Shown in pieces: positions 8,210-15,482 of a stretch of DNA of 19,972 bases; the stretch's first letter is position 1, and every line of letters starts with the position of its first letter. Below the pieces are notes generated by a model. The model saw only the letters and a program-made list of their open reading frames with translations, was not told where the DNA came from and ran no database searches. Made by a program: the position numbers and the translations under genes. This DNA is from JBLHGN01 sp047616325 (GTDB lineage Bacteria; Pseudomonadota; Gammaproteobacteria; Pseudomonadales; Cellvibrionaceae), in assembly GCA_047616325.1 (NCBI GenBank), contig JBLHGN010000034.1, positions 1 to 19,972 on the forward strand. Direction: 5' to 3'.

Positions 8210-9115
8210 GTGCTGATTGAGCGCGATCATAGGCAGCTAAGTATTATGCGACAACGTGAATTATTGAGTTTACCTCGAGCGAGTTACTACCTGAATACAG
8301 ATTGGGCAGCCGAAACAGAAGAGAACCTTAACTTAATGCGACTGATTGACGAAGAGTATACTTGCCACCCATTTTATGGAAGTCGCAAAATGCGCGACTA
8401 TTTACGTCGTATTTGGCATCAGGTGAATCGCAAACGTGTAAGGCGTTTAATGCAAAAAACGGGCTTGAAATCTGTCGCACCCAGCCCGAATACCAGTAAG
8501 TCCTGCTCTAATCACAAGGTGTACCCATATCTTCTAAATGGATTGGTGGTAGACCACGCGAATCAGGTCTGGTGTACAGGTATCACCTATATTCGACTTC
8601 CTAGCGGGTTTGTCTATCTCGTTGCGGTTATGGATTGGTATAGCCGTAAGGTATTGTCTTGTGAGGTATCCGCTAGCATGGAAGACAGTTTCTGCGTGAG
8701 CGCTTTGGAGCGAGCGCTAAGACTTTATCCCAAGCCGAAAATTTTCAACACAGATCAGGGCGTCCAGTTTACGGGCAAAGCCTTTCCCGGAGTATTAACA
8801 GATCACGACATCCAGATCAGCATGGACGGCAAAGGGCGCTGTATGGACAATATTTTCATTGAGCGTTTATGGCGCTCGGTAAAGTACGAAGAAATATACC
8901 TTAATGAATACGCAACGACGGTCACATTGCGAAAAGCGCTGAAGAAATATTTCCATTTTTACAACACTGAACGCCCGCACCAAACGTTCGATGCAGCGAC
9001 GTCAGGAGAATTTTATCAACAACAAAAAGACGTTGCCCACAGCTTTACCACACTCTTGAGCTTATCTTTCACAGGGTACACAGGAACTGCAACAATAATA
9101 TATCTTAAATCATGA
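8210..9115 (+). CDS. IS3-family transposase orfB (DDE integrase core), probably inactive
   Basis: The 301-residue frame from GTG 8210 covers HTH_21 (YGSRKMRDYLRR, RVRRLMQKTGL) and the rve integrase core. The second catalytic Asp is in FNTDQGVQF and the Glu is in NIFIERLWRSVKYEEIY. The first catalytic Asp, normally in WATDITYI, is replaced: the sequence reads WCTGITYI, so the DDE triad lacks its first acid. The frame stays open upstream to the A8G run, consistent with synthesis as an OrfAB fusion in the ancestor. With orfA broken as well, the element should not move by itself. Confidence 0.85.
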   Translation: MLIERDHRQLSIMRQRELLSLPRASYYLNTDWAAETEENLNLMRLIDEEYTCHPFYGSRKMRDYLRRIWHQVNRKRVRRLMQKTGLKSVAPSPNTSKSCSNHKVYPYLLNGLVVDHANQVWCTGITYIRLPSGFVYLVAVMDWYSRKVLSCEVSASMEDSFCVSALERALRLYPKPKIFNTDQGVQFTGKAFPGVLTDHDIQISMDGKGRCMDNIFIERLWRSVKYEEIYLNEYATTVTLRKALKKYFHFYNTERPHQTFDAATSGEFYQQQKDVAHSFTTLLSLSFTGYTGTATIIYLKS

Positions 9116-9121
9116 AAATAT

Positions 9122-9146
9122 TGTCTCGACAGAGGGGTCCACTTCA
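9122..9146 (-). repeat. right inverted repeat of the IS3-family element
   Basis: On the minus strand it reads TGAAGTGGACCCCTCTGTCG followed by AGACA, the partner of the left end at 7838-7864. The exact outer base is uncertain because of a small CTTCA repeat at the junction. Confidence 0.65.
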
Positions 9147-9347
9147 CTTCACAACGTGAACGCTATGACGAAAGCACTGCAGAAATTAAAGAGAGATGGG
9201 TTTGAATTAACGCCAGAACTATTATCCGCTATATCACCTTATAGACGTGTGCACATCGACTTATTAGGTTTGTATCATCTCGATCTTAATAAGAAGGTCA
9301 AGTCAAGGCAATATAAGCTATTCGACTTTCAGTCATCCGGAAATTAG
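9147..9347 (+). pseudogene. C-terminal fragment of a Tn3-family transposase
   Basis: The open frame starting at the IS3 right end encodes HNVNAMTKALQKLKRDGFEL, then ISPYRRVHIDLLGLYHLDLNKK, ending in TAG at 9345-9347. This resembles the extreme C-terminus of Tn3 TnpA proteins (…LSPYR.EHINRFG.Y.LDL). Everything upstream is missing: the IS3 element forms the left boundary. No convincing 38-bp Tn3 terminal repeat was found in the following 150 bp. Confidence 0.7.
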
Positions 9348-9513
9348 TCTGTGTCGTTAGCAGGGAGAGGGCGCCGCTGGAATAACATAGTTTCAAAAAT
9401 AAAACTCTTATCAATCAATAGCTTGCATGGCCAAGGTGTCCATTATTCCACTAATCGTGGCCAGATCTCGCTAAGGCGCTTGCGAGTAAAGACCTTACCG
9501 CAGAAAAAGACTA

Positions 9514-9543
9514 TTGACACAGCGTTTCTTTCGGCGCGATAAT
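9514..9543 (+). promoter_or_regulatory. sigma70-type promoter of the zinc operon
   Basis: There is a perfect -35 box TTGACA (9514-9519), an 18-bp spacer and the -10 box GATAAT (9538-9543, five of six consensus bases). The predicted start of transcription at about 9550 falls inside the adjacent operator, so a repressor bound there would block RNA polymerase. Confidence 0.75.
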
Positions 9544-9561
9544 GATATGGTATATCATATC
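9544..9561. promoter_or_regulatory. Zur-box-like operator 1
   Basis: The 18 bp GATATGGTATATCATATC form a palindrome with only one mismatched base pair (positions 7 and 12). They fit the Zur pattern G..ATGTTATAACAT..C known in gammaproteobacteria at 12 of 14 fixed positions. The site sits 0 bp after the -10 box and in front of a zinc-type operon. An identical 18-mer occurs at 17497-17514. Confidence 0.78.
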
Positions 9562-9573
9562 GGAATTAACGTC

Positions 9574-9957
9574 ATGAAAGATATTTTAGGTGCTGCGTGC
9601 TCAGGGCTGTGCATGATTCACTGTGTCGTACTACCCACGCTAGCCGCCACAGGTACCTCGTTTTTAGGGGTTGTTTATTTAACCAGCGATTCCGCTCATC
9701 TTTGGTTGAGCGCGGCTATGATCGCGTTTGCCATGTTGTCATTTCCTTCGGGGTGGAGAAAGCACAGTCGTGTTGTGCCCAGTCTGCTGGCAAGTTTGGG
9801 TATCTCGTTAATGACATTGGGAATCTACGCAGACGAATCTTTAGAAGCTTACTACGCGGCGGCGGCCGGCATTTCGTTGATAGCTGGTCATCTTATCAAT
9901 CGGCAGCTCTTGGCGGCCCAAGCCGTCACGGAGTTACACATGGAAACTCCTCAATGA
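9574..9957 (+). CDS. MerC-family small membrane protein, first gene of the zinc operon
   Basis: The product has 127 residues and four probable membrane helices (about 4-28, 42-58, 67-82 and 88-106). The first helix carries SGLCMIHC with C9, C13, H16 and C17, the MerC family signature 'S.LC.IHC...P'. MerC proteins were described as mercury carriers, but many members occur in zinc-repressed loci next to COG0523 genes, as here. Inferred role: inner-membrane handling of zinc or another thiophilic metal. The start ATG 9574 has CGGA about 9 nt upstream. The in-frame ATG at 9547 lies inside the operator and just before the predicted transcription start, so it is unlikely. The stop overlaps the next start (ATGA), implying translational coupling. 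Confidence 0.8.
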   Translation: MKDILGAACSGLCMIHCVVLPTLAATGTSFLGVVYLTSDSAHLWLSAAMIAFAMLSFPSGWRKHSRVVPSLLASLGISLMTLGIYADESLEAYYAAAAGISLIAGHLINRQLLAAQAVTELHMETPQ

Positions 9958-11195
9958 TCACATCTCAACCAGCATCAAAAAAAACAGGCTTGCCGATTTC
10001 AAAATTACCCGTCACAGTGTTGTCCGGCTTTTTAGGGGCTGGTAAAACAACTGTTCTCAACCATATTTTGCACAACCGAGACAATCGACGGGTTGCAGTG
10101 ATTGTGAACGATATGAGTGAGGTGAATATTGATGCCACCGCGGTAAAGAATGAAATCACCCTAAATCGAAGCGAAGAAAAATTGGTGGAAATGAGCAATG
10201 GCTGTATTTGCTGCACGCTGCGCGAAGATCTACTGATTGAAGTGCGCAAACTTGCCGAGGAAGGTCGTTTTGATTATTTGGTGATTGAGTCCACAGGCAT
10301 TTCTGAGCCGTTACCTGTGGCGGAGACTTTTACTTTTGCTGATGTAGACGGAATCAGTCTTTCAGATGTGGCCGAGTTAGACACCATGGTCACTGTGGTG
10401 GATGCGGCTAATTTTTTGCGCGATTACAATGAAGCGCAATACCTGCAGGATACTGGCGAAAATCTTGGTGAAGACGATGAGCGTACAGTAGCAGATTTGT
10501 TAGTAGATCAAATTGAATTTGCTGATGTGATTTTAATCAGCAAGGCCGACCTAGTGAATGAAGACGAGCTTCAGCGTACCAAAGCAGTTATTCAAACACT
10601 CAACCCAGATGCCAGCATTGTCATGATTCAAAATGGAGGCGTTAATTTAGGGGACGTTTTAGGTACAGGAAAATTCAGTTTTGAAAAAGCCCAACAAGCC
10701 GCTGGCTGGCTAAAAGAAATGCGTGGCGAGCATGTGCCTGAAACCGAAGAATATGGCATTGCTAGTTTTGTCTATCGGGCACGCAAGCCTTTTCACCCAC
10801 AGAAGTTTTATGATTTTTTACATAATAAAAATCTCACAGGGAAATTGATTCGCTCTAAAGGATATTTTTGGTTAGCCACGCGCTCTGAATTTGCAGGTCA
10901 GTGGAGCCAGGCTGGCGGCATTGCCCGTTATGGCGCTGCCGGTATGTTTTGGCACGCTACCCCAAAAGAACATTGGCCAGACGATGAAGAGACCTTGGCA
11001 TTCATTCACGGAAACTGGGTAGAACCGTTTGGCGATATGCGTCAGGAGTTGGTGTTTATTGGCCAAGGTTTAGATCAGTGCCAAGTTGTGCAGGCACTGG
11101 ACCAGTGTTTATTAACCGACGAAGAATTACTAGCGGGTAAAATCTATTGGCAAAGCCTGGCGGATCCTTTTCCAGTTTGGGAAGCAGCAGCTTAA
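9954..11195 (+). CDS. zigA: COG0523 zinc-related GTPase, ZigA-like
   Basis: The 413-residue G3E P-loop GTPase has Walker A GFLGAGKTT (25-33) and the metal-binding CxCC motif GCICC (C84, C86, C87) followed by TLRED. It also has ESTGISEP for switch/Walker B and SKAD (196-199) as the guanine-specificity motif. The CobW C-terminal domain follows, with long aromatic segments (KGYFWLATR, GMFWHA) typical of the ZigA/YciC branch. Proteins of this branch are zinc-regulated and are thought to deliver zinc to client enzymes during starvation, for example ZigA in Acinetobacter. The gene overlaps merC by 4 bp (ATGA), so the two are probably coupled. The symbol is by similarity of type, not proven orthology. 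Confidence 0.88.
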   Translation: MITSQPASKKTGLPISKLPVTVLSGFLGAGKTTVLNHILHNRDNRRVAVIVNDMSEVNIDATAVKNEITLNRSEEKLVEMSNGCICCTLREDLLIEVRKLAEEGRFDYLVIESTGISEPLPVAETFTFADVDGISLSDVAELDTMVTVVDAANFLRDYNEAQYLQDTGENLGEDDERTVADLLVDQIEFADVILISKADLVNEDELQRTKAVIQTLNPDASIVMIQNGGVNLGDVLGTGKFSFEKAQQAAGWLKEMRGEHVPETEEYGIASFVYRARKPFHPQKFYDFLHNKNLTGKLIRSKGYFWLATRSEFAGQWSQAGGIARYGAAGMFWHATPKEHWPDDEETLAFIHGNWVEPFGDMRQELVFIGQGLDQCQVVQALDQCLLTDEELLAGKIYWQSLADPFPVWEAAA

Positions 11196-11213
11196 CAAAG
11201 CGAGGCATTATGT

Positions 11214-11876
11214 ATGCGAGCAAGCTCTATTTCATCTTCCGCAGAATTGATATCGCCCGTGAGATCAACATCCGGACCTGCGCCTAGCGTAGCGGCAGAT
11301 TTTCACCCAAGTGCATTGGCCGATATTTATCAGCCCGAGATCAATATCGCCATATGGCAGCGCAGCCTTGCGAGTGATCTGCACAGCTATGCTGAACAAT
11401 TGGTTCACGTGGCACCCCATTGGCAAACGCGCTTTATCGAGCGCCCCGCGTTAGTCTCGGATCAACTAGCGAATACCTTGCCTTTACCAAATGGCCGCCA
11501 AGCATTAATTGACGATGTCGTGTTATTGGTCGACATGTTCAGCTGTTTATTCGAGCTGGAGCATGTGGGTGTGCGTATGGCGGTATTGCGCAAAGCCATG
11601 TGCCCTAAATTTCATGTCGATCGCATACCATGCCGTTTGCTGTGTACTTATGCCGGTCCAGGCACGTTCTGGCATTCATCAGAACAGGTTGATTATCTTG
11701 GCAATAATACTGTAAGTCCGAAAGCCGGTGCCATGCAAAAACAACTCAGCCTAGGTGATGTGGCGTTGCTGAAAGGCGAATATTGGGAAGGTAACGAGGG
11801 TCACGGGCTGGTGCATCGCTCGCCGCTGGCAAGTGACGTCTCACCACGTTTGGTGCTGACCTTGGATTTTTCCTGA
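11214..11876 (+). CDS. DUF1826-family protein of the zinc operon
   Basis: This 220-residue soluble protein shows the DUF1826 conserved core CPKFHVDRIPCRLLCTYAGP (from C130), then GTFWH, and near the end GDVALLKGEYW and GLVHRSP (H201), finishing LVLTLDFS. The family is repeatedly found beside COG0523 genes in zinc-repressed operons; its function is unknown. Seen here: H134-x-D136 and a distal H201 on a predicted beta-rich core, the order of a 2-His-1-carboxylate metal site. Whether it binds a metal is inference. The ATG 11214 has GAGG 8 nt upstream and lies 18 nt after zigA. Confidence 0.82.
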   Translation: MRASSISSSAELISPVRSTSGPAPSVAADFHPSALADIYQPEINIAIWQRSLASDLHSYAEQLVHVAPHWQTRFIERPALVSDQLANTLPLPNGRQALIDDVVLLVDMFSCLFELEHVGVRMAVLRKAMCPKFHVDRIPCRLLCTYAGPGTFWHSSEQVDYLGNNTVSPKAGAMQKQLSLGDVALLKGEYWEGNEGHGLVHRSPLASDVSPRLVLTLDFS

Positions 11877-11940
11877 ACCTTGGCACGTTGTACAGCTGTG
11901 AAGAAACAACAAAAACTATTTTAATCCATTGGAGTGAACC

Positions 11941-14349
11941 ATGAAGTACAAACTACTCGCTGCGGCGATTGCAGTCATATCAACCAATAGTCATGCCCTA
12001 AGCGGTAAAGTGGTTGATGAAAATGGCGTGGACATAGCAGGCGCTCGTATCGAAGTGATGGGTAGTAACACGCCTTATCAAACAGATAAAAAGGGTAATT
12101 TTGATATCCCTCTCAACAATATTGATGAACTCCATGTAGAGGCAAATAATTTTAACCATAAAATTTTGCACCTCCACGGGGAAGATACTGGGCCCTTGAC
12201 GATTACCTTATCAAAAGGCATTCTTGAAATTGTTGATGTGATAGGTATTCCGATTCATGCCTCCAAAATCGAATCGGCCCAGCCGGTATCTGTTTTAGCC
12301 GGTGATGCCTTGCGAAAAAAACAGGCTTCTACCCTTGGCGAAACGTTGAAAAATGAAGTGGGCGTGCACAGTACTTCTTATGGTGGCGTGGCCAGCAGCC
12401 CTGTTATTCGAGGTTTGGATGGGCCGCGAGTACTGATTACACAAAACGGTCTAGATGCCGGCGATGCTTCGCGCATAGGGCCTGACCATGTGGTGTCTGT
12501 TGAAGCCAGCACGGCTCAGCAAATCGAAATTTTACGCGGCCCCGCGACCTTATTTTATGGTTCGGGTGCGATTGGTGGCGTCGTCAATATTGTTGATGAC
12601 CGCGTGCCCAAAGACAGCGAACAAAAAGCCGCTTTTCTAAGCGAATATAACTCAGTAAACGATGAAACCGCGTTCTCTGGTGCCTACACAGGCGGGAATG
12701 ATCATGTAGCATTCCATGTGGATGGTTTTTGGCGGGAAAGCAGCGATTACGATATTCCAGGGCTTGCCGAATTGGAAACGGAAGAAGAGCATGAAGAAGA
12801 AGGTCATGACGAACATGAAGGCGGCAAGCTTGAAAACAGCGCCTCCAAAAGCAGTGGGTTTAACCTGGGCGCTAGCTGGCTGTTAGATAATGGCCACATC
12901 GGCTTGTCCTATGGCCGCCTCGATCGTCTTAACGGTATTCCCGGCCATGGTCACGGCGAAGAAGAGGAAGAACATGAAGGCATGGAAGAAGAGCATGAAG
13001 AAGAAAGCGTATTATCAGATCTCAAGCAAGACCGCTGGCAACTATTAAGCGACCTACAATTAGACAGTCCTTACTTCAATGCCATTAATACGCGTATTGG
13101 TTATACCGATTATCAGCATGTCGAAATTCATGAGGAAGGCGAAGAGGAAGAAGCTGAAGGCGAAGAACATGAAGAAGAAGGTACCGTGTTTAAAAATACG
13201 ACGTTGCAAGCGCGTGTAGATTTACTGCATAAAGAATTTGCGGGCTGGAAAGGGGCGTTTTCGCTCGAAACTAAAACGAGCGACTTTGAAGCTGTCGGTG
13301 AAGAAGCTTTTACGCCCCCTTCAAAAACACAAGAAATTGCTATTGCTTTAATAGAAGAAAAGCATGTGGGCAATCTTTTATGGCAGGTAGGTGCACGAAT
13401 TGAACAAGTCACTTTACGTGCAGACGATATTGTACTGGAACATGGCCATGAAGGCGAAGAAGATGGCATACAAGCCTTTGATGAGTTCACGTTTACACCG
13501 ACTAGCCTATCAGCCGGTGTCGTATGGGATTTTACGCCGGGTTATAACTTGGGATTTTCTGTCGCGCACGCCGAGCGAGCGCCCAACGCTTCCGAGTTGT
13601 TTTCAGCAGGCCCCCACTTGGCAACGCGCACTTTTGAAGCTGGCGCCCTATTTGAAATTCATGAAGACGACGGTGAGTTGCATTTGGAATACGTAGGAAA
13701 CGCTGAAAAAGAAACGTCCAACAACATCGATATAAGCTTGCGTAAATTTGAAGGCGACTTCGGTTTTGTTGTTAACCTATTTTACAATAAAATTTCTGAT
13801 TATTACTCGTTGAATAACACCGGCCTAAGCACCGAAGATCTATTTCCCGAAGAAGAAGCGATCGGTGAAGTGGAAGAAGAGCATGGGCATGAAGAAGTCC
13901 TACCCGTGTTCATTTTTTCGCAAGATGACGCGACTCTTTACGGCTTAGAAGTTGAATTGGTCTGGCGTATTCACCCCAATTTTAAATTAACCGCTTGGGG
14001 CGATACCGTGAATGCTGAACTAGATACCGGTGATTATTTACCGCGAACATCACCTACCCGCTTGGGTACAGAATTGAATTTTGAACGCGGTTCTTGGGAT
14101 GCGCAATTCAGCGTGGTGAATTACTATGACCAAAAAAATACAGCCGCAAACGAAACCGCGACAGATGGTTATACCTTGGTAGATGCGCGTGTTTCCTATA
14201 CCATACCCGCTTTGGGCGGAAGTACCAATGTTTATGTTGGCGCAACCAATCTGACTGACGAAGAAGCGAGGGCTCATACATCCTACCTAAAAGGTTCCGC
14301 TCCCCAGCCTGGACGAAACTTTAAAGTCGGCTTTCATACAACGTTTTAA
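11941..14349 (+). CDS. znuD: TonB-dependent zinc receptor, ZnuD-like
   Basis: The 802-residue outer-membrane receptor has a signal peptide (about 1-19, SHA-LS), then a carboxypeptidase-regulatory-like beta domain (about 20-90). The TonB box EIVDVIG is at 96-102. The plug has PVIRGLDGPRVLITQNG, GPDH and EILRGPATLFYGSGAIGG. The barrel ends in GRNFKVGFHTTF with a terminal Phe. Five His/Glu-rich stretches (about 281-294, 336-354, 396-414, 500-509 and 637-653) lie in likely surface loops and should bind divalent metal. ZnuD of Neisseria is a zinc receptor with His-rich loops. Here the acidic share is very high. The gene lies 64 nt after DUF1826, with GGAG before the ATG, and is probably the last gene of the Zur-controlled transcript. 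Confidence 0.88.
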   Translation: MKYKLLAAAIAVISTNSHALSGKVVDENGVDIAGARIEVMGSNTPYQTDKKGNFDIPLNNIDELHVEANNFNHKILHLHGEDTGPLTITLSKGILEIVDVIGIPIHASKIESAQPVSVLAGDALRKKQASTLGETLKNEVGVHSTSYGGVASSPVIRGLDGPRVLITQNGLDAGDASRIGPDHVVSVEASTAQQIEILRGPATLFYGSGAIGGVVNIVDDRVPKDSEQKAAFLSEYNSVNDETAFSGAYTGGNDHVAFHVDGFWRESSDYDIPGLAELETEEEHEEEGHDEHEGGKLENSASKSSGFNLGASWLLDNGHIGLSYGRLDRLNGIPGHGHGEEEEEHEGMEEEHEEESVLSDLKQDRWQLLSDLQLDSPYFNAINTRIGYTDYQHVEIHEEGEEEEAEGEEHEEEGTVFKNTTLQARVDLLHKEFAGWKGAFSLETKTSDFEAVGEEAFTPPSKTQEIAIALIEEKHVGNLLWQVGARIEQVTLRADDIVLEHGHEGEEDGIQAFDEFTFTPTSLSAGVVWDFTPGYNLGFSVAHAERAPNASELFSAGPHLATRTFEAGALFEIHEDDGELHLEYVGNAEKETSNNIDISLRKFEGDFGFVVNLFYNKISDYYSLNNTGLSTEDLFPEEEAIGEVEEEHGHEEVLPVFIFSQDDATLYGLEVELVWRIHPNFKLTAWGDTVNAELDTGDYLPRTSPTRLGTELNFERGSWDAQFSVVNYYDQKNTAANETATDGYTLVDARVSYTIPALGGSTNVYVGATNLTDEEARAHTSYLKGSAPQPGRNFKVGFHTTF

Positions 14350-14368
14350 CGATGCTCTAAGGTATTTT

Positions 14369-14400
14369 GCGCAAGCTAAGCTTGCGCGTTTTTTATTTTT
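14369..14400 (+). terminator. intrinsic terminator after znuD-like gene
   Basis: A perfect 8-bp stem GCGCAAGC / GCTTGCGC (14369-14376 with 14380-14387) has a 3-nt loop and is followed by GTTTTTTATTTTT. It separates the znuD transcript from the zrgA-zur group. Confidence 0.9.
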
Positions 14401-14426
14401 TTTATGGATTTTTAATGGAGTCCATT

Positions 14427-15017
14427 ATGTCTACGTCAATAGCGTCTAAAGCAGTATTGCTTTGCTGGATGGCACTTGGTTTTATCCATATTAGTCACGC
14501 GCAACACGTTAATCCCAGCGCCCATACGCATGGTTTGGGAAACATGACCATGGTATACCAGGCGGGACAACTGATGATGGAATTAGAAACCCCCGCAGCT
14601 AACTTACTTGGGTTTGAGCATACACCGCATAGTAAAGCGGAATGGCTGCAGGTCAAAAATCTGCGTGAGATAGTTAAAACGCCCGGTTAAATTGTAACAT
14701 TAACGCCATTGTGCGACTTTCGCAGGGTCAAGGTTAAAATACCCTTCATTGAAGCAGCGGATACTAAAGACCATGAGGAGCATAAAGAACATGAACATGA
14801 ACACGAACATGAACACGAACATGATCATACTGTCCATCAAGACATACATATACGTTATGAATGGTTCTGTAAGGGTCTAGTGCCGCCAACGATTCAAATA
14901 CAGGTATTTGAACGCTTTTCAGCCTTTGAAAAATTAAATGTACAATGGGTCACCAATGGCCAACAAGGCTCTGTTACGCTCGATAAAAACATGACGACAC
15001 TGGAGATTAAGCTGTGA
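14427..15017 (+). pseudogene. zrgA: zrgA-like DUF2796 periplasmic zinc-binding protein, split by an in-frame stop
   Basis: The frame from ATG 14427 has a signal peptide ending SHA (about 19). It then has the DUF2796 start: NPSAHTHGLGNMTMVY, LMMELETPAANLLGFEHTPHS. It meets TAA at codon 88 (14688-14690). The same frame continues without shift: LTPLCDFRRVKVKI, a long alternating His/Glu tract (residues about 116-134), then IRYEWFCKG, IQVFERFSAFEKLNVQW and TLDKN, ending in TGA at 15015-15017. Together the two halves make one normal-length DUF2796 protein of 196 codons plus stop. ZrgA is a zinc-binding component of the Vibrio zrg zinc uptake system. A single base change explains the break: a recent nonsense mutation, a sequencing error or readthrough. 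Without it the second half lacks a signal peptide. The stop overlaps the zur start. Confidence 0.85.
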
Positions 15018-15481
15018 AAAAGCAACAACTCAATAGCATCATGGATAAAGCTCAGCACATTTGTGCGCATTCTGGTGGCCGCTTAACGGAAAAGCGAAAG
15101 CGCATTTTAGAGTTATTGCTGATCTCTAGTACACCGCTATCGGCTTACGAGGTGGCAGACGCCTACAATAAAACAGCAGAAGCTTCTATGCCTCCGATGT
15201 CGGTCTACCGAATTTTGGATTTTTTGGAGTCTGAACAGCTGGTTCACAAACTCAGCTCGGCCAATAAATATGTGGCTTGTTCTCATATTGCATGCAGTCA
15301 TGCACATGAGATACCGCAATTTTTAATGTGTGGTAAATGCCAAAGTGTCAAAGAAATCGCAATTTCAAAAAGCATTATCGATGAATTAGATCAACAAGTG
15401 ACAGGCGCGGGTTATAAGTTAATGAATTCGCAATTGGAATTACAATGTCTTTGTGATAATTGCTTGGCGAGAGCGGCTTAA
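15014..15481 (+). CDS. zur: Fur-family zinc uptake regulator Zur
   Basis: The product has 155 residues. The N-terminal winged helix has RLTEKRKRILELLL, PLSAYEVADAYN and the recognition helix PMSVYRILDFLES. The C-terminal domain has a metal region CSHIACSHAHEIPQFLMCGKC, with structural CxxC at C106/C109 and a second CxxC at C147/C150 (LCDNC). The paired CxxC and the wording 'P.S.YR.L.FL...GLVH'-like order are Zur-type rather than Fur-type. It lies between two copies of a Zur-box-like palindrome, supporting the assignment. The start GTG 15014 overlaps the zrgA stop (GTGA), with GGAG 9 nt upstream. Translation may depend on zrgA translation, so the zrgA nonsense codon could affect zur expression (inference). 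No operator is seen directly upstream. Confidence 0.87.
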   Translation: MKKQQLNSIMDKAQHICAHSGGRLTEKRKRILELLLISSTPLSAYEVADAYNKTAEASMPPMSVYRILDFLESEQLVHKLSSANKYVACSHIACSHAHEIPQFLMCGKCQSVKEIAISKSIIDELDQQVTGAGYKLMNSQLELQCLCDNCLARAA

Positions 15482-15482
15482 C

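Larger units (their letters stand above)
7838..9146 (+). mobile_element. IS3-family insertion sequence, about 1.3 kb, decayed
   Basis: The element is bounded by imperfect inverted repeats. The left end (7838-7864) and the reverse complement of the right end (9122-9146) share the pattern TG..AGTGG..CC......GAGACA. Inside are orfA and orfB with the IS3-family arrangement. An A8G slippery run (8166-8174) lies at the end of orfA, and orfB is in the -1 frame relative to it, as expected for programmed frameshifting. The 3 bp outside the two ends (CAC and CTT) do not match, so no target duplication is seen. Together with the different elements on each side, this suggests a later deletion or recombination. 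Confidence 0.8.

Noticed and set aside
9351..9542. 63-codon frame between the Tn3 remnant and the merC-like gene
   Set aside because: It runs through the promoter TTGACA/GATAAT, has no family resemblance and probably lies in decayed element sequence.
14350..14426. Search for a third Zur-like operator in front of zrgA-zur
   Set aside because: The interval holds only the terminator and a T-rich leader; no palindrome resembling the 18-mer is present.
14772..14831. Short alternating repeat of cat-gaa units that could look like a repeat array
   Set aside because: It is low-complexity coding DNA for the His/Glu tract of the DUF2796 protein; there are no spacers, so it is not CRISPR.
14709..15017. 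Second half of the DUF2796 gene as an independent gene starting at TTG 14709
   Set aside because: It lacks a signal peptide and ribosome site and is in frame with the first half, so it is better read as one interrupted gene.
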